This document shows, piece after piece, positions 43,912 through 55,910 of a stretch of DNA of 64,000 bases (the stretch's first letter is position 1; every line of letters begins with the position of its first letter). Source of the stretch: Pristionchus mayeri (Eukaryota > Nematoda > Chromadorea > Rhabditida > Neodiplogasteridae); NCBI GenBank assembly GCA_036245805.1, contig BTRK01000001.1:15569087-15633086 (forward strand). The letters are read 5' to 3'. The notes under the pieces are model-generated. The model was not told the origin of the DNA. It did no database searches and worked only from the letters and a program-made list of their open reading frames with translations. A program made the translations under genes and the position numbers.

Positions 43912-45569
43912 ATGTCGAGTGAAAACTATCCAACGGATGAAATCAAAAGGAAACCAATGGAAATCAAGGATGAACAAGTCGATGACTATCAACAAGAAGA
44001 GCCGATTCTGAATGTGAGGCTTCTGCATAATACATACATAATCAATAGTTTTACAATTTATCGTCTCGTTGCGAAATTTCAAAAAATATTTTCAGAATGC
44101 GTCATACAGAGTGAATGAGAACGAATCCACTGAAATCAAGGATGAGCTCGTTGACGATGTCGTCGGTATCAACCAAGAAGAACCAACTGTCGATGTGAGT
44201 TCACAAATTCCATTATTACTACTATTATTTGAACTTATTATATAATCGAAAGTCTTCAAATAGTGTATAAATATGTTATTTGACCGAAATTATCCCTCCA
44301 AGTGCAATTTTTGTTTGACGGCAGAGCTTTGAAATTTAATATTCCTTTCGAAATTTCTGGCTTAGATGTTCTGCCCAGCTACTGCGACGTCTCGTCCATT
44401 TGATCAGTCTGCGCACAAGATCAAGAATTACATCCCGTCCACAATACAGGTAAATTTATATACCGTTTCTCCAATATAAAATGAAAAATACTTTGATTTT
44501 TCATGTAGTTGTTTGACGTCAAAGAGGAACCGATGGAGATCAAGGAGGAAACGATCGATGAATTTTCTGATCTCAAGCAAGAAGAACCGATTGCTGATGT
44601 GAGCTTAAATATGTTAAAACTACAACATATTATGCTGTGATATTTCTTAAATGGAGAAAATACTTTCAGATATTCTGTCCTTCCACTGGAAATTCTCGCC
44701 CAACGAATGTTCTTATTCGTACTTCCATTGCGAAGAAAACTCGAGATTCTGGGCATTCCAAGGTGCCTACGATTTTGAAAGTGGTGAGATATTCGCTTTT
44801 ATACGTTTGCTAGTGTCTAGGGTTGGTAATTCGATACAATGCACGCCTGCTCCTCGTTTAATTTCGCACTCCAAGTAGCGAAAGGCTCACTGCCATTTAC
44901 TCGATTTGCCATCCGTAGTACTGTCCATTATTCATCCGCACCCAATAGTATTCAGAGAAAACCTATTCGGGAAAGACCAGACGATGAAATAGAGGAACGC
45001 ACGCGCATTTTTCTGGAGAAAAGGCGGAAAGTCGAGGAGGGAGATCTTTTGGAGGCGCGATCTTTCCGCTCATCTATGGATGGACGATCCCTAATGGCAC
45101 ATTTGAGTGCTCCCAGATTCGATGTGTCGAAGGAGTCGAGAAATGAGAATGTGTTGAAGATTGAGGTACCTCGTCTTATTTTTTAGTCCGGCATGCAAAA
45201 CGGTAGAAATCTATATCATGTCTAATTCGTATTGAAGATCCCCGAGATGGTCGTTGCTAAAGGAAGTACCAAAAGGAAGACAAAATATGAGGTAGTCCTA
45301 TTTCGTTTTGTGGCATCTCGCTATTTAAAAATAGCATATATGTATACTTTCTGCGTTCAACTCTAGCACATGCGGGAAAGTGCTCATTAATGCATCATCA
45401 CCAAACCTAGCAATCTATCTGCACATATTCATTTTAACAATATGTGCATGAGATTAGATATATATGTATATATATGTAAAACTGCTATTATCAGTTAAAT
45501 GGCTTTAATAACATATCTATGTTGAAGGCGAAAGTGGATGATTCGCATCGGAAGATAAACAGGGACTGA
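43912..45569 (+). CDS. Chimeric family gene across the duplication junction
   Basis: Exons 43912-44013 (MSSENYPTDEIKRKPMEIKD), 44096-44194 (EIKDELVDD...NQEEPTVD) and 44366-44449 (84 bases, MFCPATATSRPFD) come from the right end of copy A and end in phase 0. The next exon can start at 44509 after ...CATGTAG: TTG TTT GAC GTC AAA GAG continues in frame into the acidic module of copy B (VKEEP, EIKEE, LKQEEP) to 44598. Then 44670-44762, 44956-45165 and 45238-45291 repeat the exons of the gene at 27875, ending at the inherited TGA (45567-45569). In the unduplicated arrangement that AG at 59730-59731 is intronic, so this exon exists only because of the duplication. Expression is unproven; the alternative is a fragment pair with no transcript. 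Confidence 0.45.
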
Positions 45570-45912
45570 GTTGAGAAAAATTTCATCGAGAGTGAATTCC
45601 GTGTTGGTTATGAGGATTCAATCGAAGAAGAAGAAGAAGAGATTTATGAACCAGGTCCATCCAGAAGTTGGAAGTAATTAGAATTTATCTGATTTGCTCT
45701 GGTTCTTTTTTTTGTTCTTTCGGTTTCATGAAAATTTTCTATTATATAATTTTTGGTTTAGTTACGATTTTTCATTGTTCAATGTTTTTTCGTTCGATAA
45801 TCATTACATGCTAAGTATTGATAAAATTTAATGTAATGCGAAAGGTAAACTGATTGAATCGTATATTGCGATGGTCGTATCTTATTTGTATGGGTGATAA
45901 TTTATTTTCCAA

Positions 45913-47398
45913 TATCACGGGTTTCCTATAAAAGTGTAGGAAAACTGACTCATTTGGCTAACAGGAAATATTTTATGCCACCGAATTCGATAAAACTTGA
46001 TTCATGGACATCATTAGGGGTCAGGAAAAGGTATTTGAATACCCTACAATTATGTCAACGTAGCCCAATGAGGCCGGATTCGTTTTAATGGTGAAATTAG
46101 CGAAAAACTAAATTTCGATATGATAAATCGATCATATCTCGAACGATATCCGGAAACCCAAAGCTTTTTATTTCAAATTCGGAATCTCCTGGCCAAATAA
46201 GGTGGTGTCTACGTTGATCATTTTTCACATTTCTGTCACCTCACTATGGATTTACTATGGGAGAATCTGGACCGTTCTGGACTTGGTCAAATTTTCGCGA
46301 TATTCGTTTTCTGAAATCGATAGCTTACGAAGAGGCGAAAAATAATGACTCAGATGCACAAAACGCTGTGATCATTCGTTTTTGACTTATTCGAAGAAAA
46401 CTGTGAAAATGTACCTAAAATGAGTATCTCACGCATCTGATCGAAAATATTTTCACTTTCTGCAGTTGTATTGCATTTCGTAAGCCTTTCCTCACAACAT
46501 TAATCATATTTTTGCATTGGGTTGATAAATGAATACGAAGACCAGGCATGTCGGTTCGTATCCTTGAACAAAACGAATAATATTTCGATTTTTTGTGGTT
46601 AAACTGCTAAAATGGCATCGCTGTTTCACAAGTAGATTACAAATCAGGTTTATTATGTGTGGAGATGCATAATAAATACAATAAATACAACTGCAGAAAG
46701 TGAAAATATTTTCGATCAGATGTTTGAGAAACTCATTTTAGGTACTTTTTCGCAGCTTTCTTCGAATAAGTCAAAAACTAATGATCCCAGCGTTTTGTGC
46801 ATCTGAGTCATTATTTTTCGCCTTTTCGTGAGCTATCGATTTCATTTTTTTAAGATCACGATTGGACAACTTTGAACCAAGATACGGTCAGAAAACGAAT
46901 ATCGCGAAAATTTGACCAAGTCCAGAACGGTCCAGATTCTCCCATAGTAATTCCATAGTGAGGTGACAGAAATGTGAAAAATGATCAACGTAGACACCAC
47001 CTTATTTGGCCAGGAGATTCCGAATTTGAAATAAAAAGCTTTGGGTTTCCGGATATCGTTCGAGATATGATCGATTTATCATATCGAAATTTAGTTTTTC
47101 GCTAATTTCACCATTAAAACGAATCCGGCCTCATTGGGCTACGTTGACATAATTGTAGGGTATTCAAATACGAGCAGAATGCACTCAATTTGCACGCTGT
47201 GCGAGCAAAATGAACTGAATTATGCCCCTCAGACGGAGTAGATAAAAAAAATCGATAATTTGCCGTTTTAGCCAAACCAACCGGATAGTCCTTTTCCTGA
47301 CCCCCAATGATGTCCATGAACCAAGTTTTATCGAAATCGGTGCCATAAAATATTTCTAGTAGCTAGTGTTCCTACACTTTTACCGGAGATCCGTGATA
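45913..47398. mobile_element. 1.49 kb foldback, copy B
   Basis: Copy of the element at 30688. It differs at 46437 and 47343, both inside the arms. Confidence 0.85.
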
Positions 47399-48362
47399 TA
47401 TCACGCCTCTCACGAGAGAATCAACCTAGCCTTGGGAATGAACCAAAAATCGAAATTGTGATTATTATGGATTTGGAACCCTCAAAGGATGCTTCTTTAT
47501 TACTCAAAGCCTCATTACGCCAGAATCACTTCTGGGCTCATGGCACTATGTCGGTTTGCCTGATGCCTAACTTGAAATCCATTTTTCTCGGTTCCTATGT
47601 ATTTTCATGAGAAATTACTCAGAGTGACCCCAGCTCATGTTTCGAGCTCTATCGTTCTATCAAAACCGCTTTTCATAAATCGATTATTGAACAGCGCTAT
47701 AATCTCAGCATCTTTCTCATAAATGTTGGAAAAGTCATGGATCAAAATTTCTCATGAGATAGAGCAAATGAAGAGCTATCAAATGAGTGGTTTCCCAAAA
47801 AAACGGACACGGTGGTGGTAGTTACATTAACTTTTGTTTTCTCGATAATTTGAAGTTGTTTTTCATCCTCTCAGACCGCCTGATTGCGAGCGCTCCGAGG
47901 CGAATGAAATCACTTTCACTCTTATTTCTAAATTTCTGATCTGTTTCACAATTTTATCTAATAGTGATACGCTGCTACATTATAGACTGTTGAAAAATAT
48001 CAGAAAATTCTAAAAGTAAAATTCATTTTGAGAAACGGCGCTGAGATTGTAGCGCTGTTCAATGATCAATTCATGAAAAGCAGTTTTGATAGAACGATAG
48101 AGCTCGAAAAATGAGCTGGGTCACTCTGAGTGTAATTTCTCATGAAAATACATAGGAACCGAGAAAAATGGATTTAAAGTTGGGCATCAGGCTAACCGAC
48201 CTGGTGTCATGAGCACAGAAGTAATTCTGGCGTAATGAGGCTTTGGGAATTGAAGAAGCATCCTTAGATGATGCCAAAACCACTGCTAACTAGAATCATG
48301 ATTTTTCACCCCATTCCCATGAAAGCTCATTCTAGCTAGATTCTCTCGTGAAAGGCGTTATA
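47399..48362. mobile_element. 0.96 kb foldback, copy B
   Basis: Copy of the element at 32174; no difference noticed. Confidence 0.83.
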
Positions 48363-48556
48363 TGTTTCCGATACAATGCAATTGCTATACTCTAATTGTA
48401 TTTGTTCATTGTGCAATTGCATCCTTCAGAATTTTTTTGTTACCGTATACACGTCAGGTAAGATAAATAGCGCAATGCTCACCAGCCCAGTTTTTTAGCT
48501 CGATTGTCTCTAAATTTCGGTATCGTGTGTGCTTTTAAAATTCGTTCGTTCCAGGC

Positions 48557-50730
48557 ATGCCGAGCGACTTGAATGCAGCGGATGACATCAAAGAGGAGCC
48601 AGTCGATGATATTACAGATATAAAACAAGAGGACCCAGTTAATAATGTTAGTCATCTCCACATAATTGATTAATAGTTTTTTTCAATTGTTTGTTATGTT
48701 TTTAAATTTCATAAATGATCTTCCAGGCAGAATCTTTTGACACAATGAACGGGAACGATCATCTTGACTTATCGAGTGAGGTCAAAGAAGAACCGGTGGA
48801 TATCAATAATGAACCAATCGATGATTTATTTGATATGAAGCAGGAAGAACCAATTGTTGATGTGAGATAATCCCTTCATTTTAATGAGAAACTACTCGAC
48901 CGGGTTGACTTGCTGTTAGTTTTTGTTCAAGGTTAATGTCATTTCTCACTGGCCTACCTAGTATTAACAATAAGAGATGTATATTTCGTTCTTTCTGATT
49001 TTCTGTCCATCTACCGGGGATTCTCGTCCACTTAATCGTGACGTTGCTCAGAAATCAAAGGTTAATTTATTCTTTATGCCAAATCACACGATTCAATTAT
49101 ACGATATTTAGCACTAATTGGAATTTAATTAAATCTTTAGTGCTGAATGTCCTGGTCTAATATAATTTATCATCAGGTAATCCGAAGGAAGTGCGTTGTC
49201 TGCGGTCGTACGTCCGTAAGACTCCGAAAGGAAGGAGATATCTTATGGATAAACTAAACAAGAATTCGCACCTGTGTATCAGTCATTTCTCCTCTTCCTA
49301 CTTAATTTACAAGGACTTTCTGTCTTGTAATGCCGACCATTTATTCTACGGTGTAAGTGAAGTCATATCTTTTCATAGTCTCATTATTTTATCAGCTTAT
49401 GAGAATTCTTTAAAAACGTAAATCCTTTAAATTTTAAAATTGATACGTCCAAGTGAGAAAGATATATCCCCGCTTATGATGTTCTTAGGATTAACATGGC
49501 ATTTATGGAAAAAATTAACAAGATGCATTTAAGGAAGAGCCTGTCGGTGGGATAAATGATGATAAGAAGGGTGAACCAAACGAAGATGTGCTAGACTATC
49601 AAATTGTGTGCTCGGAATGTGGCAAGAATCTCGGCAACAAGCGAAGTCTAAAGAGCCACATGCTTATCCACTCGGGTTAGTTTTTTGCATCTTCTTTAAT
49701 ATCAAAAAAGAAAAAAATGAATTAGTTGTCAATGGTATGATGTTTACACATTTTTTTTGTTTCACACTTGGAGCTTACTTTCGTACTTTCTTTTGTAATT
49801 CATAATCAGGCGAGAAGCCCTACTCATGTCCAGTCTGTCGCAAGTCCTTCCGCACAAGTTCCGCTCGAAGTTTCCACACTCGTACTGTTCATAAGAAGGT
49901 ACGTATGATGTGGTGCAACTTTTTCTTTAAATTAGTAGTTTTTTTCGAACCCGTTTATTGTTCTGCCATTCTCTTGACGAAATTTTGGTAAAGAATTCCC
50001 TCAGAACTTCGATTTTATTTATAATTTGATGAATGATCATTAACAAGCACGTTCAATTGTCTCGTCAATATTTGAGATATCGGAAATCAGCAAACGAGTT
50101 CCAATTAATTCAGCTGACTTTTTCCTTAATCAGGGCTGATTAAGCAACATAAGTTATGGCACAGAAGCGGAAAATAATGGATGAATGTCTTCATATGGCC
50201 TTGACGATGTTGCGCGGACCTAACGCGGACCTTGAAAAATATACCTAATATATAAGAGGGGGGGGGGGGGTTGGTTACAACGATTGGCAAGTACAAACTC
50301 TTTCAACTCGTAAGCAACGGCTGAACGAAATTCATCTGTTGCAAAGCGCTGAAAGTACCCGATATTGGTAAAATTTTGCAAATATCGGGTACTTTCAGCG
50401 CTTTGCAACAGATGAATTTCGTCCAACTGTTGCTTGCGTTTTGAAAGAATTTGTGCTGCCAATCGTTTTAACCAACCCCCTTATATCATAAAGCCTAGCA
50501 ATCTATCTGTATATGTATATATGTAAAACTGTTATTGTCAATTAAATGGCTTTAATAACGTATCTATGTTGTTGAAGGTGAAATCGGATGATTCGCATCG
50601 GAAGATAAACCGGGACCGAGCTGAGAAAATGGTCATCGGCAATGAATTCCGAGTTGGTTATAAGGATTCAATCGAAGAAGAAGAAGAAGAAGGAGGAACC
50701 AGGCGATGGAGGAACCAGGCCCATCCATAA
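48557..50730 (+). pseudogene. Degraded family gene: acidic x2, broken THAP, two C2H2 fingers (copy B)
   Basis: Second copy of the gene at 33332, with the same lost CPSTG acceptor (TTTCTG), the same THAP deletion/frameshift and the same tail frameshift. The C2H2 finger exons lie at ~49518-49676 and 49810-49899. One base differs in the tail exon (50611, TGG to CGG, Trp to Arg). Confidence 0.6.
50251..50487. mobile_element. Small foldback with G-run, copy B
   Basis: Copy of the element at 35026; its G-run is one base shorter (13 versus 14). Confidence 0.85.
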
Positions 50731-50824
50731 GTTGGAAGTAATTAGCATCGATAATTTAACTGCAATTCTCTGGTTCTTTTTTTTTGTTCCATCGGATTCA
50801 TCAATTTTTTTTAAATTTCGGAAG

Positions 50825-52204
50825 TACTGTGAGAACAGAATGCGTAGTCCGTGGTGTGGTGTGCGCGAGCTATTAGCCCCGGCGCGAAGCGCCGGGGCAA
50901 TTTTGGCCGGGAAACGAGAAATTCCCACGGTCGGAAAGGTTCCTGAGAGGGTAGGGTATCGACATCCGTTCAAACTCAAATCCAAGTATCCAGCTTTTGG
51001 TGATTTTCTGCCGGAACATAAGAGATGCTAAATCCGAAATTTCAAGTCTCTATCACAACCGGAAAAGCCTCAGGCTGACTCCAGTTTTTGTCGGTTTCGT
51101 GGCGTCAACTTTTTTTGAGTTGGATCCGCTGCAGTCGTAGAAAGACGTGCTATAGCTCATTCTATAGAGCATAGTCGGTTGCCCGCCTAGAGACTTTTCA
51201 GAATTGAGAAATTCCTACTGGAAAGGTGCGAAAATCGCCTTCAAATTTCGAAATTTTGACCCCTCTGGCGGTTCGGGCACATTTTCGGCTATCCAAGCTC
51301 TCAATGGAAAATCCTAGTTCCTACCGGACTACTGTGGACTAATATTGACACGACGAAACCAATGAGCTTAATTTCGTAAAGATTGGTTTCCATCTGTAGG
51401 TGCTGACGCGTTTCAAACATTTTCCCGCGCAAATTTATCCCTCTCCCTCCTCCTTCTCTCTCCCTCCCCCGTGCATCTCTCGGCTAGGTCACAGGTCGTA
51501 AACAACACGAGTCGTCTCAAGTTGTCAACAGCCTTCGGGAACCAGATACAAAGTTGAAGCCAGGGCAAAACAAATACCATATTTGAAATCAGCGTGCTAA
51601 ATTACCCATGGCGGCATGATTTGTTGGGGTCGAATAGGCATTTCCAGATTTGTTTTTAAAAAAAAAGTCCCGTGATCCACCTTCCGTGGGAAGGTGGCAT
51701 ATCCTGTCTTTGCAAGCAAAGTCAACAGCTGAGTGAATTTTGGCAAAATCTCAATTCAATAAAAGGAGTGAGATCCTATTACAAAAAAAAAATCAGTTCA
51801 ATAAAAGTCCCGGGATCAACAGCCAAGATTCTCTCACTATTTTTGACAATCTCAATTAAAATTTTATAATAAGAATTTAAAAGAAAGATAAATATTCAGA
51901 TTTCTTAGAGAAATTTGAGAAAATAGTGAGCGATTTTTGCCTGTTGATCCCGGGACTTTTATTGAAATGATTTTTTTGTGTAATAGGATCTCACTCCTTT
52001 TATTGAATTGAGATTTTGCCAAAATTCACTCAGCTGTTGACTTTCCTTGCAAAGACAGGATATGCCACCTTCCCACGGAAGGTGGATCACATTTTGTTTT
52101 ATTACTCGCGGAACGCGGGAGAAAAAAAGTTCCGCGAGTAATACAACAAAATGTGATAGATCTCGCCCACCACACCACGGACTACGCATTCTGTTTTCAC
52201 AGTA
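50825..52204. mobile_element. 1.38 kb foldback with internal palindrome, copy B
   Basis: Copy of the element at 35601, including the internal palindrome and the G/C hairpin (50876-50898). Confidence 0.82.
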
Positions 52205-52589
52205 CGATCTTTACATTTCACATACTAGAGAAAATCGTTAAATATTTTCTCGTTCGTTAATTATTACATGCTAAGTTTTGATAAAGATTTAATGTGATGC
52301 GGAAGGTAAACTGATTGAATCGTATATTGCGATGGAAGTATCTCCTTTTTATGAGTGATAATTAATTTTTCAGTATATGTTTACGATACAATGCAATTGC
52401 AATATTCTAATTATATTTTAATTAGAAAAACATAAGTGCTCATTGCGTAATTGCATTCTACAGATTTTTTGTTACCGTATATACGTCAGGTAAGATAAAT
52501 ACTAGCGTAATACTCACAGAATTGTTTTTAGCTATATTTTCTATAAATTTCTGAATCGTCTGTGCTTTTAAAATTCGTTCATTCCGGCC

Positions 52590-53933
52590 ATGTCGAGTGA
52601 CTACTCTGCTGCGGATTCGATTAATGAAGAACAAGTGGAGTTCAAGGATGAAGCTTTTGATGACTTTGCTCACGTCAAGCAGGAAGAGCCAGTTCACAAT
52701 GTGAGTCTTTTGCTCATAATTGAATTCTATAATTCATAATTCAAATATTGCGCCACTTTTCTTGTTTCTCAATCTCCATTCTCTGTAGGCACCATTGCAT
52801 CAAATTTGGTAACTATGTTGGTAAGGGACAAAAGTTATTAGCCTATAAATATTATCTGGATTGTTCTAGTATTTCAAGAGTTATCACTTCTGAAATATTT
52901 TGTTTTGGAATTTGGGACTTTTCTGGGCACATAAACGTATCTGATAGTTTATGCCGCCTTACAGCAAGGAATTAGATACAGGACTCATCCATTTATTCCT
53001 AATAAGAACAACCATTTACACGTATAAATATGTGATCAATTATATTATGAGCCTCGGAACTTTCTCAGAAATGCTTTAAAATTATTTCATTATGAACGGC
53101 GCTCTATAAAAAATAATAATATTTCGAAGCCGCATTCTTCGAACACATTAGCTATTGGAATTGTTCTATTTTATGCATGATACTCCATCATTCTTTATTG
53201 TGAAAATGCATTCCATTTGCTTGGGCATATTGATTCGGAACCAGAATAAGTTGCGAAATGCTGCGAAGCGCCGCTTTTAGCGATATTTTGAGGTGCCTAC
53301 TTCTACCATTAATTCAACGTTTACATTCAATTTTATGCAACAATATTTCATAACTCGACTCTGTTAATAGCTATGCAACATTATACGGCGGTATCAACAT
53401 TCTGAATAAGAAATTCCGAAAGGTGAGTTTTTTGCACATGCGTGACTGAAAGTCATCAAATTTATCTCTCTCTGTTTTCAGAGACCCTATATCGCATTTG
53501 ACAAGATTATCACTTAGTGGAAGGGTTACTCTTCATATTCACCTCGGTTGCAATTTCGATGGACATTGAGATCATTTTATATATCGAAAAATGTGAACGG
53601 CGCATTGAGTAAAAATGTAGACTACTTTTTGCCTCCATGCTAAGAGGCCAGTCGATACCATGAAGCCTGCGTCTAGTAATTGTTTTGCACGGTACTGATA
53701 TATATTTAAACGCAATATGATAATTATCCTTTTATTTGTTTGCGAGATATTATTCAAAATGTGGACGCAATATTTATCAGCCACCCTGTAATTTGGGTAT
53801 TATCCACATTCCCTGTCATTTCCAGATCGCCTCTCTCAACACATCAAATGAGTGGAAAGAAGAACCATTGGAGTTTAAAGATGAATCTTTCGATGAATTT
53901 GCTGACATTAATCAAGAAGAGAACGTTGACGAT
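52590..53933 (+). CDS. Two acidic SUMO-motif exons (copy B)
   Basis: Copy of 37366-38709: exons 52590-52700 and 53826-53933, same CCGG in place of the start-side acceptor. The small remnant (ATLYGGINILNK...) recurs in the intron at about 53367-53517. Confidence 0.45.
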
Positions 53934-54206
53934 GTGAGTTGGTCATAATTTTAATTAATTTCGCGAGAAAAACAATCCTGTTGATCTTAATCTTTAGTCA
54001 GAGTTAAGTGAATTCTAGAATTTTCCGAACATATCGTCATGTCAATACCAAAGGAATCTTAGAACCGAACTAGTGAAAATTAGTTCTAAAACACGCATTT
54101 TTACGTGTGTTGGTTCCCAGAGTTGTGGTTAATTTCCTTGTGAAAGATGGTCTCTATTTTCACTGAAACTTATTTGCCTCTATAACCGATCTCGTCTCCC
54201 GTCCCC

Positions 54207-55824
54207 AAGAAGAAGAAGACGAGAATGTTGGGCTCCCCGGAGCAGGACAAAAATGTTGCCGAGATCGACGGGATGATCGATGTTCCCGAGTACTCAATGT
54301 AAGTTTCATTATCACTTCATTTTTAAAGATCCGAAAGAAGGTGACGCAATGATATAAAACATTTGTAACTGAAAGAAAACATGTATTCGTTGTATTCGTA
54401 CAGATTTAGCGATATTTCAATTCGTGATCCTTCGATCGTTTTAATTCTAACGATCGCCTACTGACAGGGCGGTCTGGAAGTGCTCATTCGCCTCTACTTC
54501 AGCAATGTCCCTTTCTACGATCTGTCCAAATTGAACAAGAAACGATTCGAGAGATCGTTTAATTATCTCCTGGACGTTCCATGCTTGAAAGTGACGCTGA
54601 ATGGACATCAGGACCCACTCATCGAGCAGGTCTGAAAATAGCTCTTAATTTTTTCAAGCTGTGAAATTTATTTTTATAAATGTCGATATTTCGAAGTTCA
54701 TGGAAGACTGTTATTCGAAACTTCTACGAAAACTAATATGAATTTCTGATATGCTTTTTTCAAAATGGATTCGATTTTTTTTAAACATCTGAGATTGGAA
54801 CTCAGGTCACCAATCTGTTCTCTTCATCCATATATTCTATCCAAATCGATGAAATAGAATTCCGTTTATCCTCTTCTGATTTCGCTCTGTGTGCGAATCT
54901 CCTCGGATCATCGACAATCGGAAAACTCTATTTCGTAATTTACAGGCTTGACAACACTATGACGTAAGCCGAAAGCTGAAAAAGGAAATTGTGCTCAAAA
55001 TAGGGGTTCTATCAATTGTTATTATAGTTCAAAATGGTACCTTATTTATTTGCATTTTTCAGTCCCCATATCATTTCCATTTTGGCGCGGGTCACGAAAT
55101 TTCTAAAAATTGAGATGGATATTCAGCCTCAGATCAATGATCCGGGGGAGCAGAAATTTCTTTTGAAATTTATTGTTTACTGAAAAAAAACTGTGTTCTT
55201 TTAAAAGTTTCGAGAATGGAATGATTTATACGCTTAAACCTTTGAAAGGCCTACAATTCTTAAGTATTCTTTGTTATTAAATTAAATAATTCTCATTATG
55301 ATCACTTATTTTTTCAGCCGCCTTTATCCAAGCACTGTACTCGAGCTCCGTTGTCGGTATTCATCTCCACATCATCCACTCCCCTCTTTTCTTTGGCCTT
55401 CCTCGCACATTCTGGGAGAAATTCCTCAATGAGGTGTGAATGCATTTATATTTCTGAAACCATCTTGTCTTCATGTTCGTTATTTATTAACTGAACGGCC
55501 AATATATTTTCTCAGAAGCTGTCAATCGGCTCACTCAAATGGGTGAAGGCGAGCAGCAAGGGAGATCATAAGATCGGAAGGGCACCCATCCACCTACCAG
55601 ACTCCTATTCAATGGATACAATGGAAGAAAGTCAGGGAGTAAACTACCGTAATGGATCTACACATAGAAGATGTATCCTTATTTATTTTATGTTTCATAT
55701 TCAGCATTCCTTTTCCCTTTTTCATTGTTTAGGTCTTCTCAGAAATTTGTATTTGTTGAAGAACAATGCAATAAAGACTGAGAAGATTTGCGTCCATTTC
55801 TCAAATCGTATGAATCGATTGTGA
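54207..55824 (+). pseudogene. F-box-family C-terminal region, truncated copy (copy B)
   Basis: Copy of 38983-40600, with exons near 54468-54629, 54806-54963, 55063-55183, 55318-55433 and 55516-55824. One replacement differs from copy A (54573, Asn to Asp in the LLNVP segment). It has the same internal TGA. Confidence 0.55.
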
Positions 55825-55910
55825 TATCTATCCGATATTTGCATTGATCATATCAAGTGGCTGTGCTCCATGTTTGTGTCCAAAGCCTTTTTGGCATCTT
55901 GTACTTCCAG

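Larger units (their letters stand above)
29289..44513 (+). repeat. 15.2 kb tandem duplication, copy A
   Basis: Copy A starts at TGACGTCAAAGAGG (29289) and runs to the base before the same sequence at 44514. It carries the 3' part of one family gene, one complete degraded family gene, an acidic/F-box-like gene, a THAP gene and the 5' part of another family gene, plus at least five foldbacks. Only a single T is shared at the break points, so the junction looks like end joining or a copying error rather than recombination between repeats. By eye it differs from copy B at 29564, 29773, 31212, 32118, 35387, 39349, 41074, 41269 and 41702, plus one G in a G-run (~35045) and one T in a T-run (~42615). 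Confidence 0.95.
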
